A program made the translations under genes and the position numbers. From Sphingopyxis sp. CCNWLW2 (lineage in GTDB: Bacteria; Pseudomonadota; Alphaproteobacteria; Sphingomonadales; Sphingomonadaceae), in NCBI RefSeq assembly GCF_037095755.1, contig NZ_JBAWKJ010000003.1, forward strand, positions 124,001-188,000: DNA of 64,000 nt. Direction: 5' to 3'. Shown here piece after piece: positions 45,694-55,422 of this stretch. Below the pieces are notes generated by a model that saw only the letters and a program-made list of their open reading frames with translations, searched no databases and was not told where the DNA came from. Positions within the stretch are counted from its first letter, which is position 1. Each line of letters starts with the position of its first letter.

Positions 45694-46989
45694 ATGGCTG
45701 GCGATCTGCCGCTCGCACAGGATGATATCGAGCGGCTGAACGCCGGTCTGACCGACGCGCTCGACGATGATTATGGCAGCCTCGGCCGCCAACTCGGCCG
45801 GCGCGGGATCGACATCGATGGCGTTAAGGCGAAGGTCGCGGGCTTTTCGGTCGCGGTGCCGAGCTGGGGTGCAGGCCGCGGCGGCACGCGTTTCGCTAAA
45901 TTCCCGATCGCCGGCGAGCCCACCAATATCCATGAAAAGCTCGAGGATTGCGCGGTCATCCAGCAGCTGGGCCGCGCGACCCCGCGCGTCAGCCCGCATT
46001 TCCCGTGGGACAAGGTCAGCGACTATCGCGGCCTTCGCGAGGAAGCCGCCGCGCTCGGCCTCGGCTTCGACGCGGTGAACAGCAACACTTTCCAGGACCA
46101 GCCGGGGCAGGCGGTGAGCTATGCTACCGGCTCGCTCTCCTCGACGCGTGCCGAGGTGCGCGAGCAGGCGGTCGCGCACAACATCGAGTGTATCGAGATC
46201 GGCAAGCAGCTCGGCGTCACCGACCTCACCGTGTGGGTCGGCGACGGCACCAATTTTCCAGGGCAGCAGGATCTTGGCCGCAGCCTCGATCGCTATCTCG
46301 ACGCAGCGGCTGAGGTTTATGCAGCGCTCCCCGCCGACTGGCGGATGCTGATCGAGCACAAGATGTTCGAGCCGGCCTTTTATTCGACCGTGATTTCGGA
46401 CTGGGGCAGCTCGATCCTCGTCGCGCAGGAACTCGGCGACAAGGCGAAATGCCTCGTCGACCTTGGGCATCATGCGCCGAATGTGAACATCGAACAAATC
46501 GTCGCGCGGCTGCACCGCTTCGGAAAGCTCGGCGGTTTCCACTTCAATGACAGCAAATATGGCGACGACGATCTCGACTCGGGCTCGATCAACCCGCACC
46601 AGCTGTTCCTCGTCTTCAACGAATTGGTCGAGGCCGAGATGAACCCGCGCGGCGATTTCCGCCCCGCACACATGATCGACCAGTCGCACAATGTGACCGA
46701 CCCGATCGAGTCCATGCTCTCGTCGGCCGAAGCGATTGTCGCGGCCTATGCCAAGGCGTTGCTCGTCGACCGCGAGGCGCTGCTTGCCGCGCAAGAGGCA
46801 AATGACACGATGATGGCGTTCCAGGCGCTGCGCACCGCGTACCGCACCGATGTCACGCCGATCCTCGCGGCGGCGCGCGCCGAAGCGGGCGGGGCGATCG
46901 ACACGATCGCCGCCTATCGCGCGAGTGGCTGGCGCGATCGTAAGGCGCAGGAACGGCGCGCCGCGGGAGCGGCCGCGGGGATCGTCTAA
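45694..46989 (+). CDS. rhaI: L-rhamnose isomerase (RhaI type)
   Basis: 431 aa TIM-barrel isomerase turning L-rhamnose into L-rhamnulose, of the catabolic RhaI type rather than E. coli RhaA. Metal-binding positions are seen in LIEHKMFEP, VDLGHHAPN and FHFNDSKYGDDDLD; the glycine-rich VWVGDGTNFPGQQD is also conserved. GGAGAG lies ahead of ATG 45694. It sits between the aldolase fusion and the regulator gene. Confidence 0.94.
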   Translation: MAGDLPLAQDDIERLNAGLTDALDDDYGSLGRQLGRRGIDIDGVKAKVAGFSVAVPSWGAGRGGTRFAKFPIAGEPTNIHEKLEDCAVIQQLGRATPRVSPHFPWDKVSDYRGLREEAAALGLGFDAVNSNTFQDQPGQAVSYATGSLSSTRAEVREQAVAHNIECIEIGKQLGVTDLTVWVGDGTNFPGQQDLGRSLDRYLDAAAEVYAALPADWRMLIEHKMFEPAFYSTVISDWGSSILVAQELGDKAKCLVDLGHHAPNVNIEQIVARLHRFGKLGGFHFNDSKYGDDDLDSGSINPHQLFLVFNELVEAEMNPRGDFRPAHMIDQSHNVTDPIESMLSSAEAIVAAYAKALLVDREALLAAQEANDTMMAFQALRTAYRTDVTPILAAARAEAGGAIDTIAAYRASGWRDRKAQERRAAGAAAGIV

Positions 46990-47049
46990 TCATTCGATTG
47001 CAACTCGGCGCAGCTCCCGTCAAATAGACGCAATCAGACAGGGACCCAT

Positions 47050-47835
47050 ATGCACGCAGCCGAACGCGAAAAAATGATCCTCGACAGCCTGGGCGAAAGC
47101 GGCTTCGTCTCGTTCCGTGACCTCGAAAGCCGCGTCGCCGCGTCGCCCGCCACCATTCGCCGCGATCTCGACCGGCTCGAAGAAGCCGGCGTCATCACGC
47201 GCGTGCGCGGCGGGGCGAAGCGCGTCGGCGGGGGAGATGGTGCGCCGGCTGCATCCGAAGACGGCCTGTCGGGCATTCCCTTTCACGAGAATATCGGCCG
47301 CAATCGCGCCGCGAAGGAAGCGATCGGACGGGCGGCGGCGGGGCTCTGCATCCCCGGCGAGGGCGTGATGATCGACGGCGGCTCGACGACGCTGCAAATG
47401 TGCCCGCACCTCGATGGCCTCGCGCTGCAGGTTCTGACCAACTCGCTCCATATCGTCAGTGCGCTGCTGCCGCAGCCGACGACGCGCATATTGGTGCCGT
47501 CGGGGCAGGTGTTTCGCGAACAGAATATCGTCCTCTCGGCGGCGGGCGACGACGGCATGCCGCGTTTCCATGCGCCGAAACTGTTCATGGGCGCGGCGTC
47601 GATGGGCCCCGCCGGGCTGATGCAGGCCGACGTCATCCTTGTCGCCGCCGAACGCCGCCTGATCGAGCGCGCCGACGAGATCATCGTGCTGGTCGACAGT
47701 TCCAAATTCTCGGGCCCCTCGGGCAATGTCGTGTGCTCGCTCGACGAGATCGACGTCGTCGTCACCGACGCCGGAATCGAACCGCACCATGTCGCGATGA
47801 TGGAAGCCGCCGGTATCCGCGTCATCATCGCCTGA
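47050..47835 (+). CDS. DeoR/GlpR-family transcriptional regulator
   Basis: 261 aa repressor. The N-terminal winged helix reads AEREKMILDSLGESGFVSFRDLE with the recognition part SPATIRRDLDRLEE, typical of DeoR regulators. The C-terminal sugar-phosphate sensor domain (MIDGGSTTLQM, NSLHIV, FMGAASMGPAG, VLVDSSKF) is complete. It most likely senses rhamnulose-1-phosphate or a related intermediate and controls both rhamnose arms and the glycoside operon; this is inferred from position and family. Confidence 0.93.
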   Translation: MHAAEREKMILDSLGESGFVSFRDLESRVAASPATIRRDLDRLEEAGVITRVRGGAKRVGGGDGAPAASEDGLSGIPFHENIGRNRAAKEAIGRAAAGLCIPGEGVMIDGGSTTLQMCPHLDGLALQVLTNSLHIVSALLPQPTTRILVPSGQVFREQNIVLSAAGDDGMPRFHAPKLFMGAASMGPAGLMQADVILVAAERRLIERADEIIVLVDSSKFSGPSGNVVCSLDEIDVVVTDAGIEPHHVAMMEAAGIRVIIA

Positions 47836-47895
47836 ATTTCCCAAAGCCTTCGAACCAAAACCGCGGCCCGCCGTGCCGTTCGGGTTTGAATGATT

Positions 47896-47906
47896 GAATT
47901 TGATCG
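47896..47906. promoter_or_regulatory. Shared regulatory word upstream of the TonB receptor
   Basis: GAATTTGATCG also occurs at 43475-43485 in the divergent rhamnose region. It lies in the 210-base leader of the receptor gene, which otherwise holds no gene; a TTGA-rich segment surrounds it. Low-confidence candidate for a DeoR-type operator half. Confidence 0.35.
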
Positions 47907-48045
47907 TTGACGTGATTGATAAAGACAAATAATGAGCATTGATGCAGAAACGCTCATCGAAGCGTGGCATCGGAGGAACAAGATGGCCGGACAGGCGCCT
48001 CCGTCAAAAGGGACAACTCGCGAGGGCGAGTGCAGGGAGGATGCG

Positions 48046-50691
48046 ATGAAGGCGATGACGACTGCAGGGTTGGGTATGGTTGCGCGGCGGAACGCGTGGC
48101 GGCGGGGCATTTCGGCAATGGCATGCGCGGGCGCGCTGCTCGGCGCGGCGAGCGCCCATGCCCAGGATGCCGATTCCGAAGCCCCGACCGATGCGGATAT
48201 TGTCGTCACCGGCACCCTGCTGCGCGGCGTTGCGCCGGTCGGCACCAATGTCGTCGCGGTCAGCGAGGCCGATGTCGTTGCCTCGGGCGCGGCCTCGGCG
48301 AACGATCTGCTCGCCTCGATCCCGCAGGTCGGCAATTTCGGAACGATCCCGGCGGGTCTCGGCAATTTCGGCAATCCGATCGTGCGTCCCAATATCCGCA
48401 ATCTCGGCGCAAGTGGCGGCTCGACGACGCTCGTGCTCGTCGACGGCCACCGCATGGTCGGCGCGGGCATTCTGCAGACGAGCTTCGATCCCTCGGTCAT
48501 TCCGCCCGATGTGATCAAGCGGGTCGACGTCATCCCCGACGGCGGTTCGTCGATCTATGGTTCGGACGCGATCGGCGGCGTGATCAACTTCATCACGCGC
48601 GACCGCTATGACGGCATCGGCGTCAACGCGCGCTATGGCTTTGCCAAAAATTACCAGACGATCGACGCCAGCGTCATTGCGGGCAAGGATTGGGGCTCGG
48701 GCTCGGCCTATATTTCCTATTCCTACGCGTGGCACGACGATCTGATCGGGCTCGACCGCGACTATGCGACCGCGAACCAGACCGGCCGCGGCGGCGGCGA
48801 TTTCCGCAGCACCGCCTGCGCGCTCGCCAACATCACCGTCGGCACGACGACCTATGCGCTCCCCGGCCGTGCGCCGGGGGTCAATCGCTGCGACCAGACC
48901 GATTATGCGGCCATCTATCCGCGCGAGGAACGCCACAGCGTCTTCGCCGGGCTGACGCAGGATCTCAGCGATTCGGTCGCATTCAAGCTGTCGGCCTATT
49001 GGTCGAAGCGCGACACGCTGCACCGCAGCGCGCAGAGCAGCATGAGCGGGACGATCACCGCCGCGAACCCCTTCTTCCGCCCGATCGGGACCGAGCTTGC
49101 GCACAGCGTCGCCTTTGCATTCGACGATGTCTTCGGACCGAGCAACGACAGCCCGTCCAGCTTTACCTCCTATGGCATCACGCCCAGCTTCGATTTCGAG
49201 CTCGGCGGCGGCTGGCAGCTGCGCACAATGGCCAACTTCGGACGCAGCGAGAATGAATCGACCGAGCGGTCGTTCAATTCGACCGCGGCGACGATCGCGC
49301 TGGCCGGCAGGACGACGGCAACCGCGCTCAACCCCTATAATCTCTCGGCGACGTCGCCCGCGGTGCTCGCGGCGATCGACGATTTCGTCAACTATGGCGA
49401 AGCGACGCAGGAGCTCGCCGAAGGGCGCGTCGTGCTCGACGGCCCGCTGTTCGCGATGTCCGGCGGCGACGTGCGCCTCGCGGTCGGCGGCGAATATCAT
49501 TACGAGAATATCCGCTCGTTCACCGGCAGCGGTCCCGAGGCTGCGGTCACCGGATCGAACGTCTATGCCGCGCGCAATGTGAAGTCGCTGTTCGGCGAAT
49601 TGCTGATCCCGATCTTCGGCGCCGATAACCGCACCCCGGGCTTCTACAGCCTCGAGCTGTCGGGTTCGGTCCGCTACGACGATTACAGCGACGTCGGCAG
49701 CACGACCAATCCCAAGATCGGCGTGACCTGGCGCCCGTTCGAGGCGCTGACGATCCGCGGCAATTACGGCACGTCGTTCCACGCGCCGAGCCTCGCCGAC
49801 CTCGGCAATTCGGTCGACGCGCGCGTTCAGGTGCTGCCGTTCAGCCCGTTCCGTGCGCCGAACAGCTCGCCCTTCGACGCGCTGCGTCCGACGATCGCGA
49901 TCGCCGGCGGCAACGCCAATTTGAAGCCCGAGACCGCCGACACCTGGTCGCTCGGCTTCGACCTCAAGCCCGCGGCGATCGAGGGCTTCGTCGCCAGCGC
50001 GACCTATTTCAACGTGAAGTTCAAGGATGCGATCGCGGTCCCGCCGTTCACGTCGCCTTTGCTGTTCACGACCCCGGCATATGCGGATTTCTTCATCCTC
50101 AATCCGACGCTCGCGCAGGCGCAGGCGGCGGCTGGCAATCTCCGCGTCGACGGCGTTCCGAACCTCGCGACGCTTTTCGCGATCAGCTCGCCCTATGTGC
50201 TGTTCCTCGCGCAGCGCGCGAACCTCGGCGCGGTGAATGTCGACGGGATCGACTTCAATCTCGCCTATAATCGCCCGACGGGCTTCGGCTCGATCCATGC
50301 GAATTTCACCGGCAGCTACCTGCTAAACCGCGAGACTCAGGTGGTACAGGGCGGTCCGGTCAACGACGACCTCAAGAACGGCACCGGGCGTTTCCTCTTC
50401 ACCGCGGGGCTCGGGGCGACGGTGGGCGATTTCACCGCGCGCGCGACGCTCAACCATCGTAGCGGCTATCCGATCATTGGGCTGCCGCCGCAGGAGCGTG
50501 TGTCGGCGTTCGACACCGTCGATCTCTTCTTCAGCTATGATCTCGGCGACATGCTCGCGAATACGCTGCTGACGCTGAACGTCGACAATGTCTTTGACGA
50601 GGACCCGCCGTTCCTGAACAGTGCATCGGGCTATACCAATGGCAGCACGCTCGGCCGGCTGGTATCCTTCGGTATTCGCACCAAATTCTGA
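48046..50691 (+). CDS. TonB-dependent outer-membrane receptor
   Basis: 881 aa energised outer-membrane channel, probably for a rhamnose-containing oligosaccharide or glycoside. The signal peptide ends at SAHAQ. The plug domain follows (DIVVTGTLLRG, STTLVLVDGHRMVG, DVIPDGGSSIYGSDAIGGV), then a beta barrel with many aromatic strands and a final Phe (GIRTKF). GGGAGG sits five bases before ATG 48046; the open frame begins earlier at 47932 but lacks these features. The specific ligand is inferred from the neighbouring rhamnosidase. Confidence 0.93.
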   Translation: MKAMTTAGLGMVARRNAWRRGISAMACAGALLGAASAHAQDADSEAPTDADIVVTGTLLRGVAPVGTNVVAVSEADVVASGAASANDLLASIPQVGNFGTIPAGLGNFGNPIVRPNIRNLGASGGSTTLVLVDGHRMVGAGILQTSFDPSVIPPDVIKRVDVIPDGGSSIYGSDAIGGVINFITRDRYDGIGVNARYGFAKNYQTIDASVIAGKDWGSGSAYISYSYAWHDDLIGLDRDYATANQTGRGGGDFRSTACALANITVGTTTYALPGRAPGVNRCDQTDYAAIYPREERHSVFAGLTQDLSDSVAFKLSAYWSKRDTLHRSAQSSMSGTITAANPFFRPIGTELAHSVAFAFDDVFGPSNDSPSSFTSYGITPSFDFELGGGWQLRTMANFGRSENESTERSFNSTAATIALAGRTTATALNPYNLSATSPAVLAAIDDFVNYGEATQELAEGRVVLDGPLFAMSGGDVRLAVGGEYHYENIRSFTGSGPEAAVTGSNVYAARNVKSLFGELLIPIFGADNRTPGFYSLELSGSVRYDDYSDVGSTTNPKIGVTWRPFEALTIRGNYGTSFHAPSLADLGNSVDARVQVLPFSPFRAPNSSPFDALRPTIAIAGGNANLKPETADTWSLGFDLKPAAIEGFVASATYFNVKFKDAIAVPPFTSPLLFTTPAYADFFILNPTLAQAQAAAGNLRVDGVPNLATLFAISSPYVLFLAQRANLGAVNVDGIDFNLAYNRPTGFGSIHANFTGSYLLNRETQVVQGGPVNDDLKNGTGRFLFTAGLGATVGDFTARATLNHRSGYPIIGLPPQERVSAFDTVDLFFSYDLGDMLANTLLTLNVDNVFDEDPPFLNSASGYTNGSTLGRLVSFGIRTKF

Positions 50692-50704
50692 CGGGGAGGT
50701 TGGG

Positions 50705-53700
50705 TTGCCGCTGATCGGAAGCTTGCGAGGCCTGTTTTGGGGTGCGCTCGCGGCCATTGGCATGGCGACCTCGCCTGCGTGGGCGGCCGAGCCGGCCCCG
50801 GCGGTGCTGCGGACCGAATATGCCGCAGCGCCGCTGGGCCTCGACACCGCCGCGCCGCGTCTCGCGTGGCGGTCGCCGGTGGCGCGGCAGAGCGCGTACC
50901 GCATCCGCGTCGCGACGTCGGAAGCCGGCCTCGATCGCGCGCCTCTGTGGGACAGCGGCAAAGTCGCCTCGGTGGACAATGTCCAGATCGCCTATGCCGG
51001 GCCCGCGCTCGCATCGCGCCAACGCTATTGGTGGCAGGTGCAGGTGTGGGACGCCGATGGGAAGGTCACCGGATGGAGCGCGCCCGCCTGGTGGGAGATG
51101 GGACTGCTCCGCGCATCCGACTGGCAAGCCCGATGGATTTCGGGACCCGCGCGGCGCGACCATGACTGGGGCGACTTGACGCTCGATGCCGAGCTGACGC
51201 TGACGGGCAAGAGCGTCGATATATTGTTCCGCGCGCTTCCCAACGGAAAGACCTATGGCGACGCCTATGTCTGGACGCTCGCCGACGACAAGAACGGGCC
51301 CGAACTGATCCAGACCGTCCGCCGCTATCCGGGCGGCACCAGTTCGGCGATCAAGATGGAGCGGTTGGCGCAGGTCAAATTGCCCGCGCCGATCAAGGGG
51401 CGCCGCATCGCGCTGTCGATCCGCGCCGAGGGTGGCCGCATCGTCACGCGCATCGACGGGGCGGTCGTCGCGACGGTCGACAATGAGGCACACAAGCACG
51501 GCACGATCGGCTTTGCAGGTAAGGAAGCCAGTGCCGCTATAATTCATTCGGTCCGCGTATCGGGCACGCAAAGCCCCGCGGTCGCGTTCGATTTTGCGGG
51601 CGGCGACAATCCGTTCACCGGCGGCAGCGTTGCGAAGGATGGGCTCGTCGTCGCCGGCGGCGTGCCGGGCGTCGACCTGATGCTCCCGATCGAAGCACCC
51701 GCGCCGCTGGTTCGCCGTGCTTTTCGTCTCACCAAGCCGGTCGCGAGCGCACGGCTCTATTATGCGGGCGCGGGTATGCCGCGTCTGTCGGTCAACGGCA
51801 CCGTCGTCGGCTCGTCGCTCGGCGTAGGGTTCACCGCCTATGACAAGCGCGTTCTCGGTTATGCCCTCGACGTCACCAGCCTGCTGCGTCGCGGCGAGAA
51901 TGTGATCGGCGCCGAACTCGGGCGCGGCTGGTACGGGCTGACCGATCCGAACGAATGGTATTTCCACGCGGCGCCCTGGCACGCCGAACCTGCGCTCAAG
52001 GCACAGCTTGAGATTACCTACACCGATGGAATACGCGAAACCGTCGTGACCGATGGCAATTGGCGCACCTTTTCGGGCCCGACGCTCAATGACTCGGTCC
52101 ATCGCGGCGAACGTTTCGACGCGCGGCTGGTGCCGGCGGGCTGGGATCGTGCGAGTTTCCGCGACCGCAAATGGCAGGCGGCGCCGGTTGTTGCAGGGCC
52201 GGCGGGGCAGCTTGTCGCCGCCACCTCCGAAGCGATCGAACCGGTCGAGGCAATTTCGCCCGTCGCGATGAAAGAAGTCGCCCCCGGCGTCCATGTCTAT
52301 GACTTCGGCCGCATCGTCGCGGGCTGGCCGGTGCTCAAGGTCAGCGGCCCGCGCGGGCTCACCGTCTCGATGGTCGCGAGCGAACGCGTCGCCGACGACG
52401 GCAGGGTCGTCCCCGCTGCGGGGCTGATCGATGCGCAGCTCCAGACCGACCGCTACACGCTCGCGGGCAAGGGCGCCGAGCAATGGGAACCGCGCTTCGG
52501 CTATCGCGGCTTTCGCTATGTGCAGGTTGAGGGTTTTCCGGGCACGCCGCCCGAAGGCGCGCTCACCGCCCGCATCGTCCATTCGGCGGTCGCGCGTACG
52601 GGCAGCTTTGCCAGCGCTAGTCCGCTGCTGAACCAGATCGATTTTGCTGCGATCGCGTCGATCCTCAACAATCTCCACGGCTTCCAGACCGATACGCCGA
52701 CCTATGAAAAAAATGGCTGGTCCGGCGATGCGCAGGCGTCGGCGGGCGCCGCGGTGCGCAGCCTCGACATCGCGCGCGTCTGGACCAAATGGCTCGCCGA
52801 CTTCCGCGATGCGCAGTCGGACAAAGGTGAAGTGCCCGAGATTGCTCCGACGACGCCCTTCTACGGCTATGAGAACACCCCCGGCTGGAACGTGATCTGG
52901 GGGCCGACGACGCCGTGGGACGCGGCGGCGATGATCCTGCCGTGGGAATTATACACGACCTATGGCGATACGCGCGTGCTCGCGGACAATCAGGACATGC
53001 AGCGCCGGCTGGTCGATTACACCGCGACCTTTATAAAGGCGCCCGATTACCAGCGGTCGGCGGGACTCTCCGAATGGGCGTCGGCGGGCGGGATGGATTA
53101 CAGCAATGCGCGCGGCGGCGGGGTCGATGCGGTGACGACCGCCTATTTCTTCCATCAGGCCGACCTGCTGGCCAAATCGTCGGCGATCATCGGCAAGGCC
53201 GACGATGCGACGCGCTATGCCAGGCTCGCCGAGGATATCCGCGCCGCCTATAACGCGCGCTACTGGAACGGCGCCATGGGCTGGTATCGCACCATCGACA
53301 GCAAGGGAGCGGTCGGCCGGCCGACGCAGGTGCAGAATATCTTGCCGCTCGCGTTCGGCATGGTGCCGACGGGACGCGAGAAGAACGTCGCGGCGGCCAT
53401 CGCAAATGACGTCAAGGAACAGGGGCTGCTCACCGGCGTCTATGGTGCGCGTTACCTGCTCGAAATCCTGAGCGACTATGGCTACGCCGACCTCGCGTAT
53501 CGCGTCGCGACGCGCACCGACGAGCCAAGCTGGGGCTGGTGGATCAAGAACGGCCACTCGACGATGTTCGAAACGTGGAGCCTGAACAGCCGTTCGCGCG
53601 ATCATCACTATTTCGCGTCGATTTCCGACTGGATGCGCCAGCGGCTGGCCGGGCTGCGCCCGGGCGCGCCGGGGTACAAGGTCGTGCTCGTCAAGCCCGC

Positions 53701-53959
53701 GATCCCCGACGGGCTTGCGGGCGCAGAGGCCGCTATGGAGACGGTCCACGGCCGCGCCTTCTCGGGCTGGAAGGTCGAAGCGGGCAGGCTGTCGCTCACC
53801 GCCGACGTGCCGGCGAACACGACGGGCGAAATCTGGGTGCCGAAGCGCTTCGGGGCGATTGTCGCCCCTGCGGGTGCCGAAGCCGTGCGTCAGGCGGCCG
53901 GCTATTCGATCTATCGTACCGGCCCCGGCCGTTTCATCTTCACCACCGGAGGCAAATAA
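50705..53959 (+). CDS. Alpha-L-rhamnosidase, GH78
   Basis: 1084 aa exported enzyme removing terminal alpha-L-rhamnose. The start is TTG 50705, behind GGGGAGG, and gives a signal peptide ending at SPAWAA. The N-terminal fibronectin-like and beta domains start with LRTEYAAAPLGLD; the alpha-toroid catalytic domain carries DTPTYEKNGWSGDAQ, with the likely general-acid Glu, and ENTPGWNVIWGPTTPWDAA. Its stop TAA shares its last base with the ATG of the esterase gene (TAATG). It lies 13 bases after the receptor gene. Confidence 0.93.
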   Translation: MPLIGSLRGLFWGALAAIGMATSPAWAAEPAPAVLRTEYAAAPLGLDTAAPRLAWRSPVARQSAYRIRVATSEAGLDRAPLWDSGKVASVDNVQIAYAGPALASRQRYWWQVQVWDADGKVTGWSAPAWWEMGLLRASDWQARWISGPARRDHDWGDLTLDAELTLTGKSVDILFRALPNGKTYGDAYVWTLADDKNGPELIQTVRRYPGGTSSAIKMERLAQVKLPAPIKGRRIALSIRAEGGRIVTRIDGAVVATVDNEAHKHGTIGFAGKEASAAIIHSVRVSGTQSPAVAFDFAGGDNPFTGGSVAKDGLVVAGGVPGVDLMLPIEAPAPLVRRAFRLTKPVASARLYYAGAGMPRLSVNGTVVGSSLGVGFTAYDKRVLGYALDVTSLLRRGENVIGAELGRGWYGLTDPNEWYFHAAPWHAEPALKAQLEITYTDGIRETVVTDGNWRTFSGPTLNDSVHRGERFDARLVPAGWDRASFRDRKWQAAPVVAGPAGQLVAATSEAIEPVEAISPVAMKEVAPGVHVYDFGRIVAGWPVLKVSGPRGLTVSMVASERVADDGRVVPAAGLIDAQLQTDRYTLAGKGAEQWEPRFGYRGFRYVQVEGFPGTPPEGALTARIVHSAVARTGSFASASPLLNQIDFAAIASILNNLHGFQTDTPTYEKNGWSGDAQASAGAAVRSLDIARVWTKWLADFRDAQSDKGEVPEIAPTTPFYGYENTPGWNVIWGPTTPWDAAAMILPWELYTTYGDTRVLADNQDMQRRLVDYTATFIKAPDYQRSAGLSEWASAGGMDYSNARGGGVDAVTTAYFFHQADLLAKSSAIIGKADDATRYARLAEDIRAAYNARYWNGAMGWYRTIDSKGAVGRPTQVQNILPLAFGMVPTGREKNVAAAIANDVKEQGLLTGVYGARYLLEILSDYGYADLAYRVATRTDEPSWGWWIKNGHSTMFETWSLNSRSRDHHYFASISDWMRQRLAGLRPGAPGYKVVLVKPAIPDGLAGAEAAMETVHGRAFSGWKVEAGRLSLTADVPANTTGEIWVPKRFGAIVAPAGAEAVRQAAGYSIYRTGPGRFIFTTGGK

Positions 53960-55422
53960 TGATCCGCGGCGTATTGGTTTCGGCTGCACTTTTGGCGTCG
54001 CCGGTCGCGGCGCAGCAGGTGGCGATCGACAGCGGCACCGTTGCCGGCGCGACCACCGAAGGCGTCGCGGCGTTCAAGGGAATCCCCTATGCCGCGCCGC
54101 CCGTCGGCGCCCTGCGTTGGGGTGCACCCGCGCCCGCCCAGCCTCGGAGCGCACTGCGCGACGCGACCGCTTACGGCCCCGATTGCATGCAGAACCCGCT
54201 GCCGGGCATCCAGCCCGGATCGCGGTCGATGAGCGAGGATTGCCTGACGCTCAACGTCTGGACGCCGAAGCCCGCCAAGGGCGCGAAGCTGCCGGTGATG
54301 GTCTGGATCCACGGCGGCGGTTTCGTCGGCGGGTCGGGCACGCTGCCCGAAACCGACGGCGGTCTGCTCGCGAAGCGCGACGTCGTGGTCGTCAGCTTCA
54401 ATTACCGCCTCGGCCGCTTCGGTTTCTTCGCGCATCCCGCGCTGGGGCAGGATGGCAACTGGGGGCTGATGGATCAGATCGCGGCGCTCAAATGGGTGCA
54501 GCGCAACATCGCGGCGTTCGGAGGTGATCCGGCCAAGGTCACGATTTTCGGCGAGAGCGCCGGCGGGGAATCGGTATCGCGTCTGATGGCGTCGCCCGCC
54601 GCGAAGGGCCTGTTCGCGCGCGCGATCGTCGCCTCGGGCGGTGGCCGCGACGACTGGCCGACGCTGGCTGAGGCGCAGGCGAAGGGGCAGGCGTTCGGCG
54701 TGCGTGCGGGAGCGGCCGACGCGGCGACATTGCGCGCGCTGCCCGCCGAGAAGGTTCTCGGTAGCCTCGCGCTGATGAGCAAGGAAGAGGATCGCTATTC
54801 GGGGCCGATGACCGACGGGACGATCGTCCCCGCCGGCGCCGAGACGATCTTCGCCGAGGGCAGGCAGGCGCGCATTCCCTATATCATTGGCAGCAACGAC
54901 GACGAACTCGGCTTCATCCCCGCGCCGTTCCGCGCGATGGTCAACGGCCCGGTCGAAAAGGGACTGGGTGCTGCCGCTGCCATCGTGAAAGCGGCCTATG
55001 CGAGCGAGGACGAGGCGAACCGGCGGCTCGGCGGCGACGCGATCTTCGCCGAACCCGCGCTCGCCTTCGGCCTGTTGCAGGCGCGCGCGGGGGCGCCGAC
55101 CTTCCTCTATCGTTTCGGCTATGTGGCCGAGGGCCAGCGCAAGCCCGACGTCGGCGCGGTCCATGCGTCGGATGTCGCGTTCCAGTTCGGCAACCTGCCC
55201 GCCGATGCCACCGCCGCCGACCGTGCCGCCGCCAAGCAACTCGGCGATTACTGGACCAATTTCGCGAAGACCGGCGATCCGAACGGCGGCGGGCTGCCCG
55301 TCTGGTCTCGGCTCGACCCCGCGGCGCCGCAGCTGCTGTCGATGGGACTCGAGACAACCGCAATGGCGCCCGCAACCACACCCGCGCTCACCGCCATCGC
55401 CGCCGCACGGGACGGAAAATAA
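53959..55422 (+). CDS. Exported type-B carboxylesterase
   Basis: 487 aa periplasmic esterase of the carboxylesterase/lipase family. A signal sequence (LVSAALLASPVAAQ) is followed by FKGIPYAAPPVGALRW, the oxyanion segment WIHGGGFVGGSG, and the nucleophile elbow FGESAGG. The acidic and histidine members of the triad fit SNDDELGF and AVHASD. Starts at TAATG with the rhamnosidase gene and ends the same way with the next. The acyl group it removes is unknown. Confidence 0.9.
   Translation: MIRGVLVSAALLASPVAAQQVAIDSGTVAGATTEGVAAFKGIPYAAPPVGALRWGAPAPAQPRSALRDATAYGPDCMQNPLPGIQPGSRSMSEDCLTLNVWTPKPAKGAKLPVMVWIHGGGFVGGSGTLPETDGGLLAKRDVVVVSFNYRLGRFGFFAHPALGQDGNWGLMDQIAALKWVQRNIAAFGGDPAKVTIFGESAGGESVSRLMASPAAKGLFARAIVASGGGRDDWPTLAEAQAKGQAFGVRAGAADAATLRALPAEKVLGSLALMSKEEDRYSGPMTDGTIVPAGAETIFAEGRQARIPYIIGSNDDELGFIPAPFRAMVNGPVEKGLGAAAAIVKAAYASEDEANRRLGGDAIFAEPALAFGLLQARAGAPTFLYRFGYVAEGQRKPDVGAVHASDVAFQFGNLPADATAADRAAAKQLGDYWTNFAKTGDPNGGGLPVWSRLDPAAPQLLSMGLETTAMAPATTPALTAIAAARDGK

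Noticed and set aside
48004-50298. 764-codon open frame antisense to the TonB receptor
   Set aside because: Low-complexity Arg/Ala composition typical of antisense frames in GC-rich DNA; the receptor is full length on the other strand.
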